The notes: generated from the letters alone by a model not told the origin. Counted from the stretch's first letter, positions 45,568-55,425 are shown. The stretch: 64,000 bases of DNA from Bacillus sp. AFS055030 (GCF_002574545.1 NZ_NUGT01000017.1:7571-71570), one strand, 5' to 3'. A program made the numbers and translations.

Positions 45568-46652
45568 TGCTCACTCCTTACAGTTTTAGAAACGATGAGG
45601 GATAGGCATAACAGTATAAGAGGTAGTCCAAATACAACTACATAGCTTAAATATGTTACATATTTATCGAAAATAGCTAGTTGGTCCTCATCAAACGGTA
45701 TGATTGTGATGAAAAAAATTAAGATTCCACTAATAAAAACATTTTTTTTAAATGACTTTTCATTACTAATACTTTTAGCTGATAAAAATAAGTAAATGAT
45801 TACTGAGGTTGTCATTGGTACAATCCAGACCGACAAAAAAATCAAATCTAAGCGGTCAATCATTTCAAATGAAAGGGCTTTAAATAAATATAAAACCGGT
45901 TCCCTAATTTGCAGAAGTTGAGTTGGACTAAAGCTTACTAAGCAAATAAAGGTAAAATATGTATAAAATAATGTAACAGACAAATTGGCAAGACTCACGG
46001 TTTTTAAGATTCCTTTTTCAGTATCTAGCACAAAAGGAAAAATTAGTAAAAGACTTTCAAATCCTAATATGGAGAGTAATGATTTATGACTTCCTAAAAT
46101 GATATTTTTCACTCCTGAATGCCCTATCGGTAGAATAAAGCGAAATTCTTTTGGTAAATAAAACGTAAAGAACGATAGTAAAAATAGAAGGATGATCAAT
46201 ACCGAGGCTAATACAAAAAATCTCGATATGATTCTTAAGTCACTAATTGTTAAATAAATGCTTGATAAAATTATAATTAATGATAGAATCCACATAGGAG
46301 TTAACGGTAATAACCAAGAATTTATGCTTCTGATAAAAAGAGTACAAGCTAGACTTCCAATCATAATAAAATAGATATAAATAAATAAGTTACAGAACTT
46401 TCCTACATATTTACCAAAAATTTTTTTTGTAATGTCTGTATACGTTGCATTTGGAAATCTTCTTAATAATAACCAATAAATAAATGTAGTAATTTGGACT
46501 GCTACACCTGCAATTAGGGTCGAGATCCACCCGTCACCTTTTGCCGTAGTTTGAACCGCATTTGGTAATGAGAGTAGTCCAATACCGATCTGACACTGTA
46601 TAATAAAAAAGTAGAGCTGTAATTTAGAAATGGAATTACTATTCGTTATCAT
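45561..46652 (-). CDS. GerB-type spore germination permease
   Basis: GerB subunits are APC-like membrane proteins that bind the germinant. ATG 46652 overlaps the gerA stop (ATGA); a GTG four codons earlier is less likely. The 363-aa protein has ten membrane helices; the first carries IGIGLLSLPNAV, followed by GDGWISTLIAGVAVQI. Typical GerB features are FPNATYTDITKKIFG and GFESLLLIFPFV. It lies between the A and C subunits, in the usual A-B-C order. Confidence 0.92.
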   Translation of the reverse strand: MITNSNSISKLQLYFFIIQCQIGIGLLSLPNAVQTTAKGDGWISTLIAGVAVQITTFIYWLLLRRFPNATYTDITKKIFGKYVGKFCNLFIYIYFIMIGSLACTLFIRSINSWLLPLTPMWILSLIIILSSIYLTISDLRIISRFFVLASVLIILLFLLSFFTFYLPKEFRFILPIGHSGVKNIILGSHKSLLSILGFESLLLIFPFVLDTEKGILKTVSLANLSVTLFYTYFTFICLVSFSPTQLLQIREPVLYLFKALSFEMIDRLDLIFLSVWIVPMTTSVIIYLFLSAKSISNEKSFKKNVFISGILIFFITIIPFDEDQLAIFDKYVTYLSYVVVFGLPLILLCLSLIVSKTVRSEQL

Positions 46653-48136
46653 TTTTTCTTCCACACCCTAGATATTCTTTGCTGTACAACTTTTTGTGGA
46701 CGTGCATCAGTTGGCCTTGTATTTTGTTTCCAAGAAGGGAGTCTAAAGAAAGTATCCTTTATATCTTCCTTTCGAAAAGGTGCCATCGGAGAAAAATATG
46801 GCATGCCAAATGATTTTAATTTACACATATGCATAAAAATTAACATTAAAGTTAGTGTGATCCCAAAGAAACCTAGTACCGAAGCCATGATCATCGTCGG
46901 AAAGCCCAATAATCTCATACTAGTACCCATTTCACTAACTGGTGCTACAAACGAAGCAATAGCTGTAAAACCAATTACAACAATCATGGTGTTTGATACT
47001 AAATGCGCTTCAACTACTGCTGTACCAATAACTAACCCACCAACTATACCAATAGTTTGAGCGATGGGAGTCGGTAGTCTAATAGCGGCTTCCTTTAGGA
47101 GCTCTAATATGATTTGCATTGCAAAAGCTTCGACGAGAGGGAGAAATGGAACAAACTCTAAAGAAACCCTAATTGAGTAAAGAAGACCTAATGGTAATAC
47201 TTCAGAGTGGAAAGAAACTGTTGCAATGTAAATGGCAGGTAAGCTAATTGCAATAATAAAACTAATTACCCTAATAATTCGAAAAAATGATCCAATCAAC
47301 CAACGATGATTATAATCATCGGGAGATTGATAAAAAGCGAAAAAGGTAACTGGCACTATAGAAACTGTAGGACTCCCATCTATAATTAAATTTATTTTTC
47401 CGTCTAAAAGATAAGATACAGCCCGGTCTGGTCTTTCTGTATTTAATACTTGTGGAAATGGTGAAAACGTACTATCCTCAATCAATTCTTCTAGTTGTCC
47501 TGTTGAACGAAGACTGTCTAATTCAAGCCCTGAAATCCTTTCTTCTATGATCTCGACAAGTTTTCGATTTGCAATTGAATCGATATACACCATAGCAACT
47601 TTCGTATTCGTAATCTTACCAATCGTAAAATACTTAATCTTTAACTCAGGTGTACGGATTCTTTTTCTTAGTATTTGTATATTTGTATTGATACTTTCTA
47701 TAAAACCATCGTGAGCACCATTAATATTTTGTTCATTAGCAGGTTCTTGAATTGCGCGTTCCTTATCGTCTGAAGCTGCTGCCAAAATTCCAATTGAACA
47801 ATTTTCTTCTAAAATTAGACAAAATCCGTCTAATAAACTATCTCCTAATTCTGAAATAATTTTTGAGTTTTTTATCTCATATGATTTCACAATATTGCCT
47901 GTTTCATCTTTTCGATCTCTTAAAATAGGTTCAATAATATATGATTGAAGCGATTCTATTTTTATCATTGATTCAAGAAATAAAATAGCAAAAATTTGAT
48001 CATTTTTATGGATGATCTTTACAACCAAATCTTCTGTATGTCTTAAATACTCTTGAATCATTTCAATATTATTTTTAAGATTATTAGATAAAAATTCTTC
48101 TTTATTCGACTTAATTGTAGTTGTATTGGTTCTCAT
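46649..48136 (-). CDS. GerA-type spore germination protein, subunit A
   Basis: The 495-aa GerA subunit has a soluble N-terminal half (residues about 20-245, with the KYFTIGKITNTKVAMVYIDS strand) and a membrane half with four to five helices (about 290-440). Family motifs are ESINTNIQILRKRI, GRTD-like region RPDRAVSYLLDGKI, LPLGLLYSIRVSLEFVPFLP, EAAIRLPTPIAQTIGIVGG and GTSMRLLGFPTMI. GAGGT lies upstream of the ATG on the reverse strand. I could not identify a convincing SigG promoter. The operon is divergent from trp. Confidence 0.94.
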   Translation of the reverse strand: MRTNTTTIKSNKEEFLSNNLKNNIEMIQEYLRHTEDLVVKIIHKNDQIFAILFLESMIKIESLQSYIIEPILRDRKDETGNIVKSYEIKNSKIISELGDSLLDGFCLILEENCSIGILAAASDDKERAIQEPANEQNINGAHDGFIESINTNIQILRKRIRTPELKIKYFTIGKITNTKVAMVYIDSIANRKLVEIIEERISGLELDSLRSTGQLEELIEDSTFSPFPQVLNTERPDRAVSYLLDGKINLIIDGSPTVSIVPVTFFAFYQSPDDYNHRWLIGSFFRIIRVISFIIAISLPAIYIATVSFHSEVLPLGLLYSIRVSLEFVPFLPLVEAFAMQIILELLKEAAIRLPTPIAQTIGIVGGLVIGTAVVEAHLVSNTMIVVIGFTAIASFVAPVSEMGTSMRLLGFPTMIMASVLGFFGITLTLMLIFMHMCKLKSFGMPYFSPMAPFRKEDIKDTFFRLPSWKQNTRPTDARPQKVVQQRISRVWKKK

Positions 48137-48310
48137 ATTGATACCTCATTGATGGAAGGTCTAATTGGTTTTATTGTTTCCAAAATTAGGTTGTGTATGC
48201 AATGAGACCTCTTATGAAAAAACTTTATGATTCTATTTTTTAGCGTAACAAAAACGTATAGGATTGATTTTCGAAAAGTAGAAAAATCGAATCTTGTAGA
48301 ATTAAACTTG

Positions 48311-48339
48311 TTGACTTTTTATTTTTTGCATAATAATAT
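48311..48339 (+). promoter_or_regulatory. SigA promoter of the trp operon
   Basis: TTGACT (48311-48316), a 17-bp spacer and TAATAT (48334-48339), about 30 bp before the first T-box. Confidence 0.7.
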
Positions 48340-48365
48340 AAGGACAATTAATTTAAAAAAACATC

Positions 48366-48642
48366 CATAATTACTTTGCGTTGACGAAGAGTAGTAACGA
48401 TTACGGAAACTAAAGAGAGCTGATGGTTGGTGCGAATCAGTGTGAAAGTAATCGCGAATGGACTTCCGAGCATTCAAACCGAACCTTAAACAAGTAGTAG
48501 GCTTTGGCGAGTAGTCTTCTCGTTATATAAGACGGGTATTCAATGAAAAATTGATTGGATACCGACAAAGCGAGCTGTTAATCAGCTAATGAAGGTGGCA
48601 CCACGGGTCTCTCGTCCTTTTTAAGACGAGGGGCCCTTTTTG
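48366..48642 (+). promoter_or_regulatory. T-box leader 1, tryptophan specifier UGG
   Basis: Contains AGAGTAG and GAGAGCTGATGG of stem I, a helix CGATTAC/GTAATCG above the specifier loop, then CGAA-TGG-A (TGG at 48459-48461), which aligns with CGAA-A-GGC-A of glyQS and so reads Trp. The T-box sequence AAGGTGGCACCACGGGT is at about 48592-48608, with bulge UGGC, which pairs with the GCCA end expected for tRNA-Trp. The terminator is GGGTCTCTCGTC/GACGAGGGGCCC (48605-48636) with T5. Confidence 0.92.
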
Positions 48643-48670
48643 TATTTCTTTAAAATTAAATCATAATAAA

Positions 48671-48966
48671 TCGCTGAGTAAGAAGAGTAAATATAGGTGA
48701 ATGTCACAGAGAGTTAGACAATGGTGAGAGTCTAATACAGGAACCTTTATCGAATGGGCTTACGAGAGGCATCTTGAACAATATAGTAGGGATGCACGGA
48801 TTTCCACCGTTAAAAGGATAGGATATCGGAATTGAAAACGTCATTAATTCCCGTATCTGAAAAGTGGGATTCAGATCCAATCTGATCCAATCTGAGGTGG
48901 TACCGCGGTAGAAACTAATCGTCCTCTATATGCACAATATTCGTGCGTATAGGGGACTTTTTTTAT
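48671..48966 (+). promoter_or_regulatory. T-box leader 2, tryptophan specifier UGG
   Basis: A second complete T-box: GAAGAGTAAA and AGAGAGTTAGA of stem I, the specifier region CGAA-TGG-GCTTACGAG (Trp), then T-box sequence GAGGTGGTACCGCGG with bulge UGGU. The terminator is GTCCTCTATATGCAC/GTGCGTATAGGGGAC (48921-48955) with T7, ending 30 bp before trpE. No promoter is seen between the two T-boxes, so they act in series. Confidence 0.93.
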
Positions 48967-48996
48967 ATTCATTATTCTTTTTGGAGGTCGAACAAA

Positions 48997-50409
48997 TTGT
49001 CAGTACAAAACAAAACAGAAATAATCATTGAAACAATAATGGGGGATTTGTTTACACCGATTTCAGTATTTAAGAAATTGACCGCTAGAAAAAAGTTTTT
49101 ATTTGAAAGTTCATTTAAGCATAAAGATTCTGGCCGTTATTCATTTGTTGGTTCAAAACCAGCTTTTGAATTGATCGGGACAAATCAAGGTGGCCAAATC
49201 ATCTATAAAAATGGCGAAAAAGAAGAGTTTGTTGGAAATCCACTTTTAAAACTGAAAGAGTTAATACCGAAGCAGGATTGCTTAGAAATATTGGATATCC
49301 CATTCATTGGTGGAGGTATTGGATATGTAGGATATGATATGATTCGCCAATTTGAGGAAATTGGTGATGAGTTGGAAGATGTGATTGGAATGCCAGATCT
49401 CCATTTAATGTTTTTTGAAGTCATTATTGTATTTGATCATTTAGAACAGAAAATTCATTTAGTTGGAACAAAGCTTACCGATGAAACAACATTAGAAGAT
49501 TTGAAAAGTGAAATTCAGAAGTATAAGAGAGTAATTGTCACTAACTCAAATCAAGAAGAGGAAATAAAACCTGTTGTATTTTCTATTTTCGAGTCTGAAG
49601 TTAGTAAAGCTGACTACATGTCCAAAGTAGAAAAGGCAAAGTCATTTATTCAAAAAGGAGATATTTTCCAGGTTGTTCTATCCCATCGAATGGGAGCAAA
49701 ATTTGAAGGAAATCCATTTGACTATTATCGGAAATTACGAATCCAAAACGCATCACCATATATGTATTATATCGATTTTGGCGATAGCGTTATTGCCGGT
49801 ACTTCCCCAGAAAGCTTAATAAAAGTTAAAGATAATCAGGTCATTACAAATCCAATTGCCGGTACGAAACGAAGAGGGCTAACGGATGAACAAGATTTAA
49901 AGATCGAAAGAGATTTATTACAAGATGAGAAGGAACTTGCCGAACATAAAATGCTTGTTGATTTAGGAAGAAATGATCTAGGCAAAGTTTGCGAGTTTGG
50001 AACAATTGAATTAGAAAAATACATGAACGTTGAGAGATACAAATATGTTATGCATATTGTTTCTGAAGTTAGTGGGCAATTAAAAAAATCACATACTTCA
50101 CTTGATGCGCTTATAGCTTGTTTACCAGCTGGAACTGTATCTGGTGCACCTAAGATTAGAGCAATGGAAATCATTAATGAATTAGAAAGTTCAAAACGAG
50201 GGGTATATTCTGGTGCAGTCGGTTATGTATCCGTTAATGGAAACCTTGATTTTGCATTAGCTATTCGAACGATGATTTTAAAAAATCAAATGGCCTATAT
50301 TCAAGCAGGAGCAGGCATTGTTTATGACAGCAAACCGGAACATGAATATGAAGAAACGATTAATAAACTAAAAGCTTTTTTGGAGGAAAATCATGATATT
50401 AATAATTGA
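48997..50409 (+). CDS. trpE: Anthranilate synthase component I
   Basis: TrpE with TrpG makes anthranilate from chorismate. TTG 48997 lies 7 nt after TTGGAGG; the frame is open upstream into the T-box terminator, but a start there would ignore the ribosome site. The 470 aa contain the N-terminal domain with the Trp-feedback element (LFESSFKHKDSGRYSFVG, SxxxS type ESSFK) and the chorismate-binding domain with PESLIKV, NPIAGTKRRG, DLGRNDLGKV and LPAGTVSGAPKIRAMEII. It overlaps trpG by 17 bp. Confidence 0.97.
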   Translation: MSVQNKTEIIIETIMGDLFTPISVFKKLTARKKFLFESSFKHKDSGRYSFVGSKPAFELIGTNQGGQIIYKNGEKEEFVGNPLLKLKELIPKQDCLEILDIPFIGGGIGYVGYDMIRQFEEIGDELEDVIGMPDLHLMFFEVIIVFDHLEQKIHLVGTKLTDETTLEDLKSEIQKYKRVIVTNSNQEEEIKPVVFSIFESEVSKADYMSKVEKAKSFIQKGDIFQVVLSHRMGAKFEGNPFDYYRKLRIQNASPYMYYIDFGDSVIAGTSPESLIKVKDNQVITNPIAGTKRRGLTDEQDLKIERDLLQDEKELAEHKMLVDLGRNDLGKVCEFGTIELEKYMNVERYKYVMHIVSEVSGQLKKSHTSLDALIACLPAGTVSGAPKIRAMEIINELESSKRGVYSGAVGYVSVNGNLDFALAIRTMILKNQMAYIQAGAGIVYDSKPEHEYEETINKLKAFLEENHDINN

Positions 50410-51004
50410 TCACTATGATTCTTTTACTTACAATCTTTATCAATTTTTAGGCGAGCTTGGCGAAGAAATGAAGATCGCTAGATATGACAAAATTTCGATT
50501 GATGAAATAAAAGAAATGAATCCAAAAGCAATCATTCTTTCTCCTGGACCAGGTAAGCCCGAAGAGAAACATGAAACGAATGAACTGATTCAAACGTTTT
50601 ATAAGACTGTCCCAATTCTAGGCATTTGTCTAGGACACCAAGCCATCGGTTATGCATTCGGTGCAAAAATTAGGAAAGCTAGACAAATCAAACATGGAAA
50701 AACATCGAAAATTAGACATGACGGTAGTAACTTATTTGCCTATATGTCTCAACCATTAGAGGTTATGCGATACCATTCACTAGTAATTGAAAAGGAAACG
50801 ATACCGCCATTACTTGAAACTTTGGCATTTTCTATGGACGATCAAGAAATTATGGCTATTAAACATCGAAAATATCCAATCTACGGTATGCAATTTCATC
50901 CCGAATCGATTGGAACAGAATACGGGAAACAACTTTTATTAAACTTTTTAAATGAGATAAAGGAGGAGTTAAAAGATGAAAGAGTACCTTCAACGCTTAG
51001 CTAA
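50393..51004 (+). CDS. trpG: Anthranilate synthase glutamine amidotransferase component
   Basis: TrpG supplies ammonia from glutamine to TrpE. The 203-aa class I amidotransferase has IDHYDSFTYNLYQFLGEL at the N-terminus, the oxyanion loop SPGPGKPEE, nucleophile Cys in GICLGHQAIGYAFG and the His/Glu pair in MQFHPESI. GGAGG lies 7 nt before the ATG. It is a dedicated copy inside the trp operon; B. subtilis instead uses the shared pabA in the folate operon. It overlaps trpD by 29 bp. Confidence 0.95.
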   Translation: MILIIDHYDSFTYNLYQFLGELGEEMKIARYDKISIDEIKEMNPKAIILSPGPGKPEEKHETNELIQTFYKTVPILGICLGHQAIGYAFGAKIRKARQIKHGKTSKIRHDGSNLFAYMSQPLEVMRYHSLVIEKETIPPLLETLAFSMDDQEIMAIKHRKYPIYGMQFHPESIGTEYGKQLLLNFLNEIKEELKDERVPSTLS

Positions 51005-52004
51005 TCGAGAGTCATTTACAGCAGAAGAAATGCAAGTAGCTGTAGGGCGGATTCTCCAGGATGACCAAATTTCAGATAGCGAAATTGCAGCATTTTTAGT
51101 TGCTTTAAAAACTAAAGGTGAAACAGTAAATGAAATAGCAGGACTAGTAAACGCTATTCGTAATCATACAGTAGGATTTACTAGAAAGTTTCATAATGTC
51201 ATTGATAATTGTGGAACAGGTGGGGATAACTCATTGAGCTTTAATGTAAGTACAACTTCGGCATTTGTTATTGCGGGAAGTGGCATTCCAATTGCAAAAC
51301 ATGGAAATCGTAGTATGTCCAGCAAAACAGGTAGCGCCGATGTATTAGAACAATTAGGTGTGGAATTATCGATCCCAACACAAGCTTCTGAGGAGCTTTT
51401 AGATGAAATAGGAATTACTTTTTTATTTGCTCCATATGTTCATCCAAGATTAAAAAAAGTAATGAAGGTTAGACGTGAGTTGCAAATTCCAACCATTTTT
51501 AACTTAATTGGACCACTAACAAATCCAGTTGAATTAGAGACACAACTATTAGGAATTTACAGAAGAGATTATTTAGAAGTATTTGCAGAAGTACTAAATA
51601 AATTAGGACGTAAACGAGCGATTGTCTTAAACGGTGCAGGGCATTTAGATGAAGCATCGTTAGCTGGCGAAAATCATATCGTCCTACTTGAAAATAATGA
51701 ACTGAAAAAGATGACACTTCACCCGGAAGAAGTTGGATTAACTTATTACCCAAATACAGAAATCAAAGGTGGAGATGCAAAGAGGAATGCAGATATTCTA
51801 CTTCGAGTATTAAAAGGAGAAAAAGGAGCTTTTAGAGATACAGTTTTATTAAATGCTGGTTTAGCAATCTATACCTCAGGAATTGTCAATCAAATTACAG
51901 ATGGTATTAGAAAGGCTGAAGAGAGCATCGATTCTGGCGCGGCTTATGAGAAATTACAAAAACTAGTCGAAAAAACTAGCAAACTAAAAAGAGAGGTTAT
52001 TTAA
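50976..52004 (+). CDS. trpD: Anthranilate phosphoribosyltransferase
   Basis: TrpD joins PRPP to anthranilate. The 342-aa enzyme has the signatures NCGTGGDNSLSFNVST (PRPP loop, near residue 78), KHGNRSMSSKTGSADVLEQLG, and FNLIGPLTNP. AAGGAGG precedes the ATG, which lies within the end of trpG. trpC starts directly after the stop. Confidence 0.97.
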   Translation: MKEYLQRLANRESFTAEEMQVAVGRILQDDQISDSEIAAFLVALKTKGETVNEIAGLVNAIRNHTVGFTRKFHNVIDNCGTGGDNSLSFNVSTTSAFVIAGSGIPIAKHGNRSMSSKTGSADVLEQLGVELSIPTQASEELLDEIGITFLFAPYVHPRLKKVMKVRRELQIPTIFNLIGPLTNPVELETQLLGIYRRDYLEVFAEVLNKLGRKRAIVLNGAGHLDEASLAGENHIVLLENNELKKMTLHPEEVGLTYYPNTEIKGGDAKRNADILLRVLKGEKGAFRDTVLLNAGLAIYTSGIVNQITDGIRKAEESIDSGAAYEKLQKLVEKTSKLKREVI

Positions 52005-52793
52005 ATGGAAACTATTTTAGATCGAATCATTTCTCAAAAACAAATCGAAATTAAAAGTTTAAGAGCGATAAGTCGGAAAATAACGAACGAAACAAAGAAA
52101 TTATCATTAATTGAACAGTTAAAAGCTGCAGACAATTTATCGATCATTGCGGAGTTTAAACGAGCTTCACCATCTAAAGGTGATATTAATACAAATTTGA
52201 ATCCCGCAGAACAAGCAAAGAAATATGAAGAAAATGGAGCAGCTGCAATTTCTGTTTTAACTGATACAACTTTCTTTAAAGGTTCCTTTAAAGATCTGAA
52301 AATCGTTCGGGATTCCGTTAATATTCCGATATTATGCAAGGATTTTATTATCGATCCAGTTCAAATAGATATCGCAAAAGAGCATGGAGCAAACATTATT
52401 TTACTAATTGCGGCTGCATTACCTTTTACAGAACTGAATCACTTATATCAATATGCTAAGCAGCAAAATCTTGAAGTATTGATGGAAGTACATGATGAAG
52501 AAGATTTGGAAAAAGCGCTAAAAATTGGGCCCGAGCTATATGGCATTAATAATAGAAACTTAAAAACATTTGAAGTGAATCTAAGTGTAACAGAAAGACT
52601 AGCTCCACTTATTCAAGCAAATGGAGGATTCATAATTAGTGAAAGTGGAATTTTCAATCAGTATGATGCAAAACGTGTAAGAAATGCTGGAGCAAATGGA
52701 ATTTTAGTCGGAGAGGCATTAATGAGGAGCAGTGAATTATCGTCAAACATGAAAGAGCTGATGGTTCCTATTTTAAAGGAGGCTAAGCAGTGA
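52005..52793 (+). CDS. trpC: Indole-3-glycerol phosphate synthase
   Basis: TrpC closes the indole ring from CdRP. The 262-aa TIM barrel carries IAEFKRASPSKGDI (catalytic Glu/Lys), YEENGAAAISVLTDTTFFKG, LCKDFIIDPVQI, EVLMEVHDEEDLEKA, GINNRNLKTFEV, SESGIF and LVGEALMRS. AAGAGAGG precedes the ATG, and the gene overlaps trpF by 4 nt (GTGA). Confidence 0.97.
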   Translation: METILDRIISQKQIEIKSLRAISRKITNETKKLSLIEQLKAADNLSIIAEFKRASPSKGDINTNLNPAEQAKKYEENGAAAISVLTDTTFFKGSFKDLKIVRDSVNIPILCKDFIIDPVQIDIAKEHGANIILLIAAALPFTELNHLYQYAKQQNLEVLMEVHDEEDLEKALKIGPELYGINNRNLKTFEVNLSVTERLAPLIQANGGFIISESGIFNQYDAKRVRNAGANGILVGEALMRSSELSSNMKELMVPILKEAKQ

Positions 52794-53395
52794 AAGTGAA
52801 AATTTGTGGTATTACGGATTTAAAAACAGCCCAAAGTGCAATAAATGCAGGTGCTGATGCGATTGGATTTGTATTTGCAGAAAGTAAACGACAAATTGAA
52901 ATGACTGAGGCAAAAAAGATTATCGAATCACTGCCAGATTCGGTAATGAAGATTGGCGTTTTCGTAAATGAAACAAAGGAGCGATTAGAATCCATCTACC
53001 ATGAAGTTGGTTTAACCCATCTTCAGCTACACGGAGATGAAACGCCAGAATTTTGTCGTTCATTATCCCTTCCAGTAATAAAGGCATTACGCGTTCAATC
53101 GGAAAAGGATGTTGAAAAAATTGCAGAATATGATTGTCATTATATTTTAGTAGATAGCCCGAGTGGGAAATACCGTGGCGGAAATGGAACAACATTTAAC
53201 TGGGATCTTGTTAAATCAAAGAATATAGATAATTTGATTTTAGCTGGTGGATTGACGATTGAGAATGTAATACCTGCAAGTAGCGTCGTAAAACCGATAA
53301 TGGTTGATGTTAGCAGTGGAGTTGAAACGAACGGAAAAAAAGATGAAGAAAAAATAATAAGTTTTATAAAAAAAGTTAAATTAGGAGGAATTTAA
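52790..53395 (+). CDS. trpF: Phosphoribosylanthranilate isomerase
   Basis: TrpF converts PRA to CdRP. The 201-aa TIM barrel starts VKICGITDLKTA with the general-base Cys, followed by DAIGFVFAESKRQI, LQLHGDETPEFC, LVDSPSGKYRGGNGTTFNWDL (catalytic Asp), LAGGLTIENV and DVSSGVETNGKKDEEKI. The GTG start overlaps the trpC stop after AAGGAGG. Confidence 0.96.
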   Translation: MKVKICGITDLKTAQSAINAGADAIGFVFAESKRQIEMTEAKKIIESLPDSVMKIGVFVNETKERLESIYHEVGLTHLQLHGDETPEFCRSLSLPVIKALRVQSEKDVEKIAEYDCHYILVDSPSGKYRGGNGTTFNWDLVKSKNIDNLILAGGLTIENVIPASSVVKPIMVDVSSGVETNGKKDEEKIISFIKKVKLGGI

Positions 53396-54595
53396 ATGTC
53401 AACTTACACACTTCCAGATGTTAAAGGTCACTTCGGTATATATGGAGGAAAATATATACCTGAAACGCTTGTTCAAGCCATTAAGGAATTAGAAGAAGCC
53501 TATTCAAAGATTAAAGATGATCCAACATTTATTGAGGAAATTGAAAGATTGTCAAAGGATTACGTAGGTCGCCAAACACCTCTTTACTTTGCAGAGAATT
53601 TAACTAAGCATGCCCAAGGAGCCAATATTTATTTAAAACGTGAGGATTTAAATCATACAGGTGCTCACAAAATTAACAACGCGATTGGTCAAGCATTACT
53701 TGCGATTCGCATGGGGAAACGAAAAATCGTTGCTGAAACAGGAGCGGGGCAACACGGTGTAGCAACTGCAACAGTATGTGCTCTATTAAACTTAGAATGT
53801 GTTATTTTCATGGGCGCTGAGGATGTTCGAAGACAAGAATTAAATGTTTTCCGAATGGAATTACTGGGCGCAAAAGTGATTAGTGTTGAATCAGGAAGTG
53901 CGACATTAAAGGATGCGGTAAATGAAGCGCTTCGTTACTGGGTTGCAAATGTAGATGACACTCATTATTTATTAGGATCAGTAATGGGGCCACACCCTTT
54001 TCCAATGATGGTACGAGATTTCCAAAGTGTAATCGGGAAAGAAACGAGACAACAATTTTTAGCGAAGGAAGGCAAACTTCCTGATGCAGTAGTAGCTTGT
54101 ATTGGCGGAGGAAGTAATGCAATTGGTATGTTCCATCCATTTATAATGGATGAAAGTGTAAAGTTATATGGAGTAGAAGCGGCTGGGCATGGAATCCATA
54201 CAGAAAAGCAAGCAGCATCTTTAACAAAAGGTGTACCAGGCGTACTACATGGTGCATTAATGTATTTACTTCAAGATGAAAATGGCCAAATACAAGAAGC
54301 CCATTCTATTTCTGCAGGGCTTGACTACCCAGGGGTAGGTCCTGAGCATTGTTATTTAAAGGATATTAAGCGAGTGAAATATGAGTCGATAACGGATAAA
54401 GAAGCACTCGAAGCATTCCAATTGCTAGCAAAATTAGAAGGAATTATCCCAGCATTAGAAAGTGCACATGCAGTTGCATATGCAATAAAGCTAGCAGCAA
54501 CGATGAACAGAGATGAAAATTTAGTTATTTGTTTATCTGGTAGAGGCGATAAAGATGTTCATACTGTTCGTGAACTATTAAAGGGGGCTAAATAA
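53396..54595 (+). CDS. trpB: Tryptophan synthase beta chain
   Basis: TrpB condenses indole and serine using PLP. The 399-aa protein has the PLP lysine in [17 protein letters not shown], the catalytic Glu in [15 protein letters not shown], phosphate-binding [23 protein letters not shown] and [12 protein letters not shown]. It is a TrpB1-type chain with trpA directly after. TTAGGAGG lies before the ATG. Its stop overlaps the trpA start (TAATG). Confidence 0.98.
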   Translation: MSTYTLPDVKGHFGIYGGKYIPETLVQAIKELEEAYSKIKDDPTFIEEIERLSKDYVGRQTPLYFAENLTKHAQGANIYLKREDLNHTGAHKINNAIGQALLAIRMGKRKIVAETGAGQHGVATATVCALLNLECVIFMGAEDVRRQELNVFRMELLGAKVISVESGSATLKDAVNEALRYWVANVDDTHYLLGSVMGPHPFPMMVRDFQSVIGKETRQQFLAKEGKLPDAVVACIGGGSNAIGMFHPFIMDESVKLYGVEAAGHGIHTEKQAASLTKGVPGVLHGALMYLLQDENGQIQEAHSISAGLDYPGVGPEHCYLKDIKRVKYESITDKEALEAFQLLAKLEGIIPALESAHAVAYAIKLAATMNRDENLVICLSGRGDKDVHTVRELLKGAK

Positions 54596-55380
54596 TGAAT
54601 CGAATTGAATTCCAATTTACAGAACGACTTAAAAAAGGTGAAAAGCTATTTATTCCTTATGTAATGGCAGGAGATGGTGGTCTTGAAGTATTAGGTGGCA
54701 GACTAGCTTTATTAGAAAAGTTTGGCGCATCAGCAATTGAAATTGGTATTCCATTTTCAGACCCAGTAGCAGACGGACCAGTCATTCAACAAGCGGGAAT
54801 ACGAGCATTACAAGCTGGTACAACTTTAAAAGCTGTACTTGAAAAAATAAAAGAAGTACGTAAATTAATCTCTGTACCTTTAATCGTCATGACATATATG
54901 AATCCTATTTTAGCTTATGGAATTGACCGATTTGTATCTGACCTTAGTCAAGCAGGAGTAGATGGCTGTATTATTCCTGATCTACCAATCGAGGAAGAAG
55001 AAATTATTAATCATCAACTTGAAGGATTTGGAATAGAACTAATTCGATTAGTCACAATGGCAACACCAAAAGATCGAATCATAAAAATAGCTGAAAAAGG
55101 AAGAGGTTTCTTATACACAGTAACCGTAAAAGGGATTACTGGTGTTCGAAATGAGTTAGACTCAAGCTTGTCATCTTTTTTAAAAACTGTTAAAGAAGTT
55201 AGTAATAAACCCGTAATAGCTGGATTCGGTGTATCTAACCCAGAACAAGTAAAAGAATTAAGCCAAGATTGCGATGGAGTCATTGTTGGAAGTAAAATTG
55301 TTGATTTATTTAATCAAAATAAGATCAATGAAATTAAACTTTTAATGGAATCAAGTTTAGTAAGTGAAGAAGTAATTTAA
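54595..55380 (+). CDS. trpA: Tryptophan synthase alpha chain
   Basis: TrpA splits indole-3-glycerol phosphate and channels indole to TrpB. The 261-aa TIM barrel shows FIPYVMAGDGG, the catalytic Glu in SAIEIGIPFSDPVADGPVIQ, Asp in GCIIPDLPIEEE, TVKGITGVRNEL, AGFGVSNPEQ and GVIVGSKIV. It is the last trp gene and is followed by a terminator. Confidence 0.97.
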   Translation: MNRIEFQFTERLKKGEKLFIPYVMAGDGGLEVLGGRLALLEKFGASAIEIGIPFSDPVADGPVIQQAGIRALQAGTTLKAVLEKIKEVRKLISVPLIVMTYMNPILAYGIDRFVSDLSQAGVDGCIIPDLPIEEEEIINHQLEGFGIELIRLVTMATPKDRIIKIAEKGRGFLYTVTVKGITGVRNELDSSLSSFLKTVKEVSNKPVIAGFGVSNPEQVKELSQDCDGVIVGSKIVDLFNQNKINEIKLLMESSLVSEEVI

Positions 55381-55390
55381 TAATAAATGA

Positions 55391-55425
55391 GTCAGGCTAT
55401 TTTAAGTGGCCTGATTTTTTTATTT
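55391..55425 (+). terminator. Terminator of the trp operon
   Basis: TCAGGC (55392-55397) pairs with GCCTGA (55409-55414), followed by a long T run. Confidence 0.8.
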
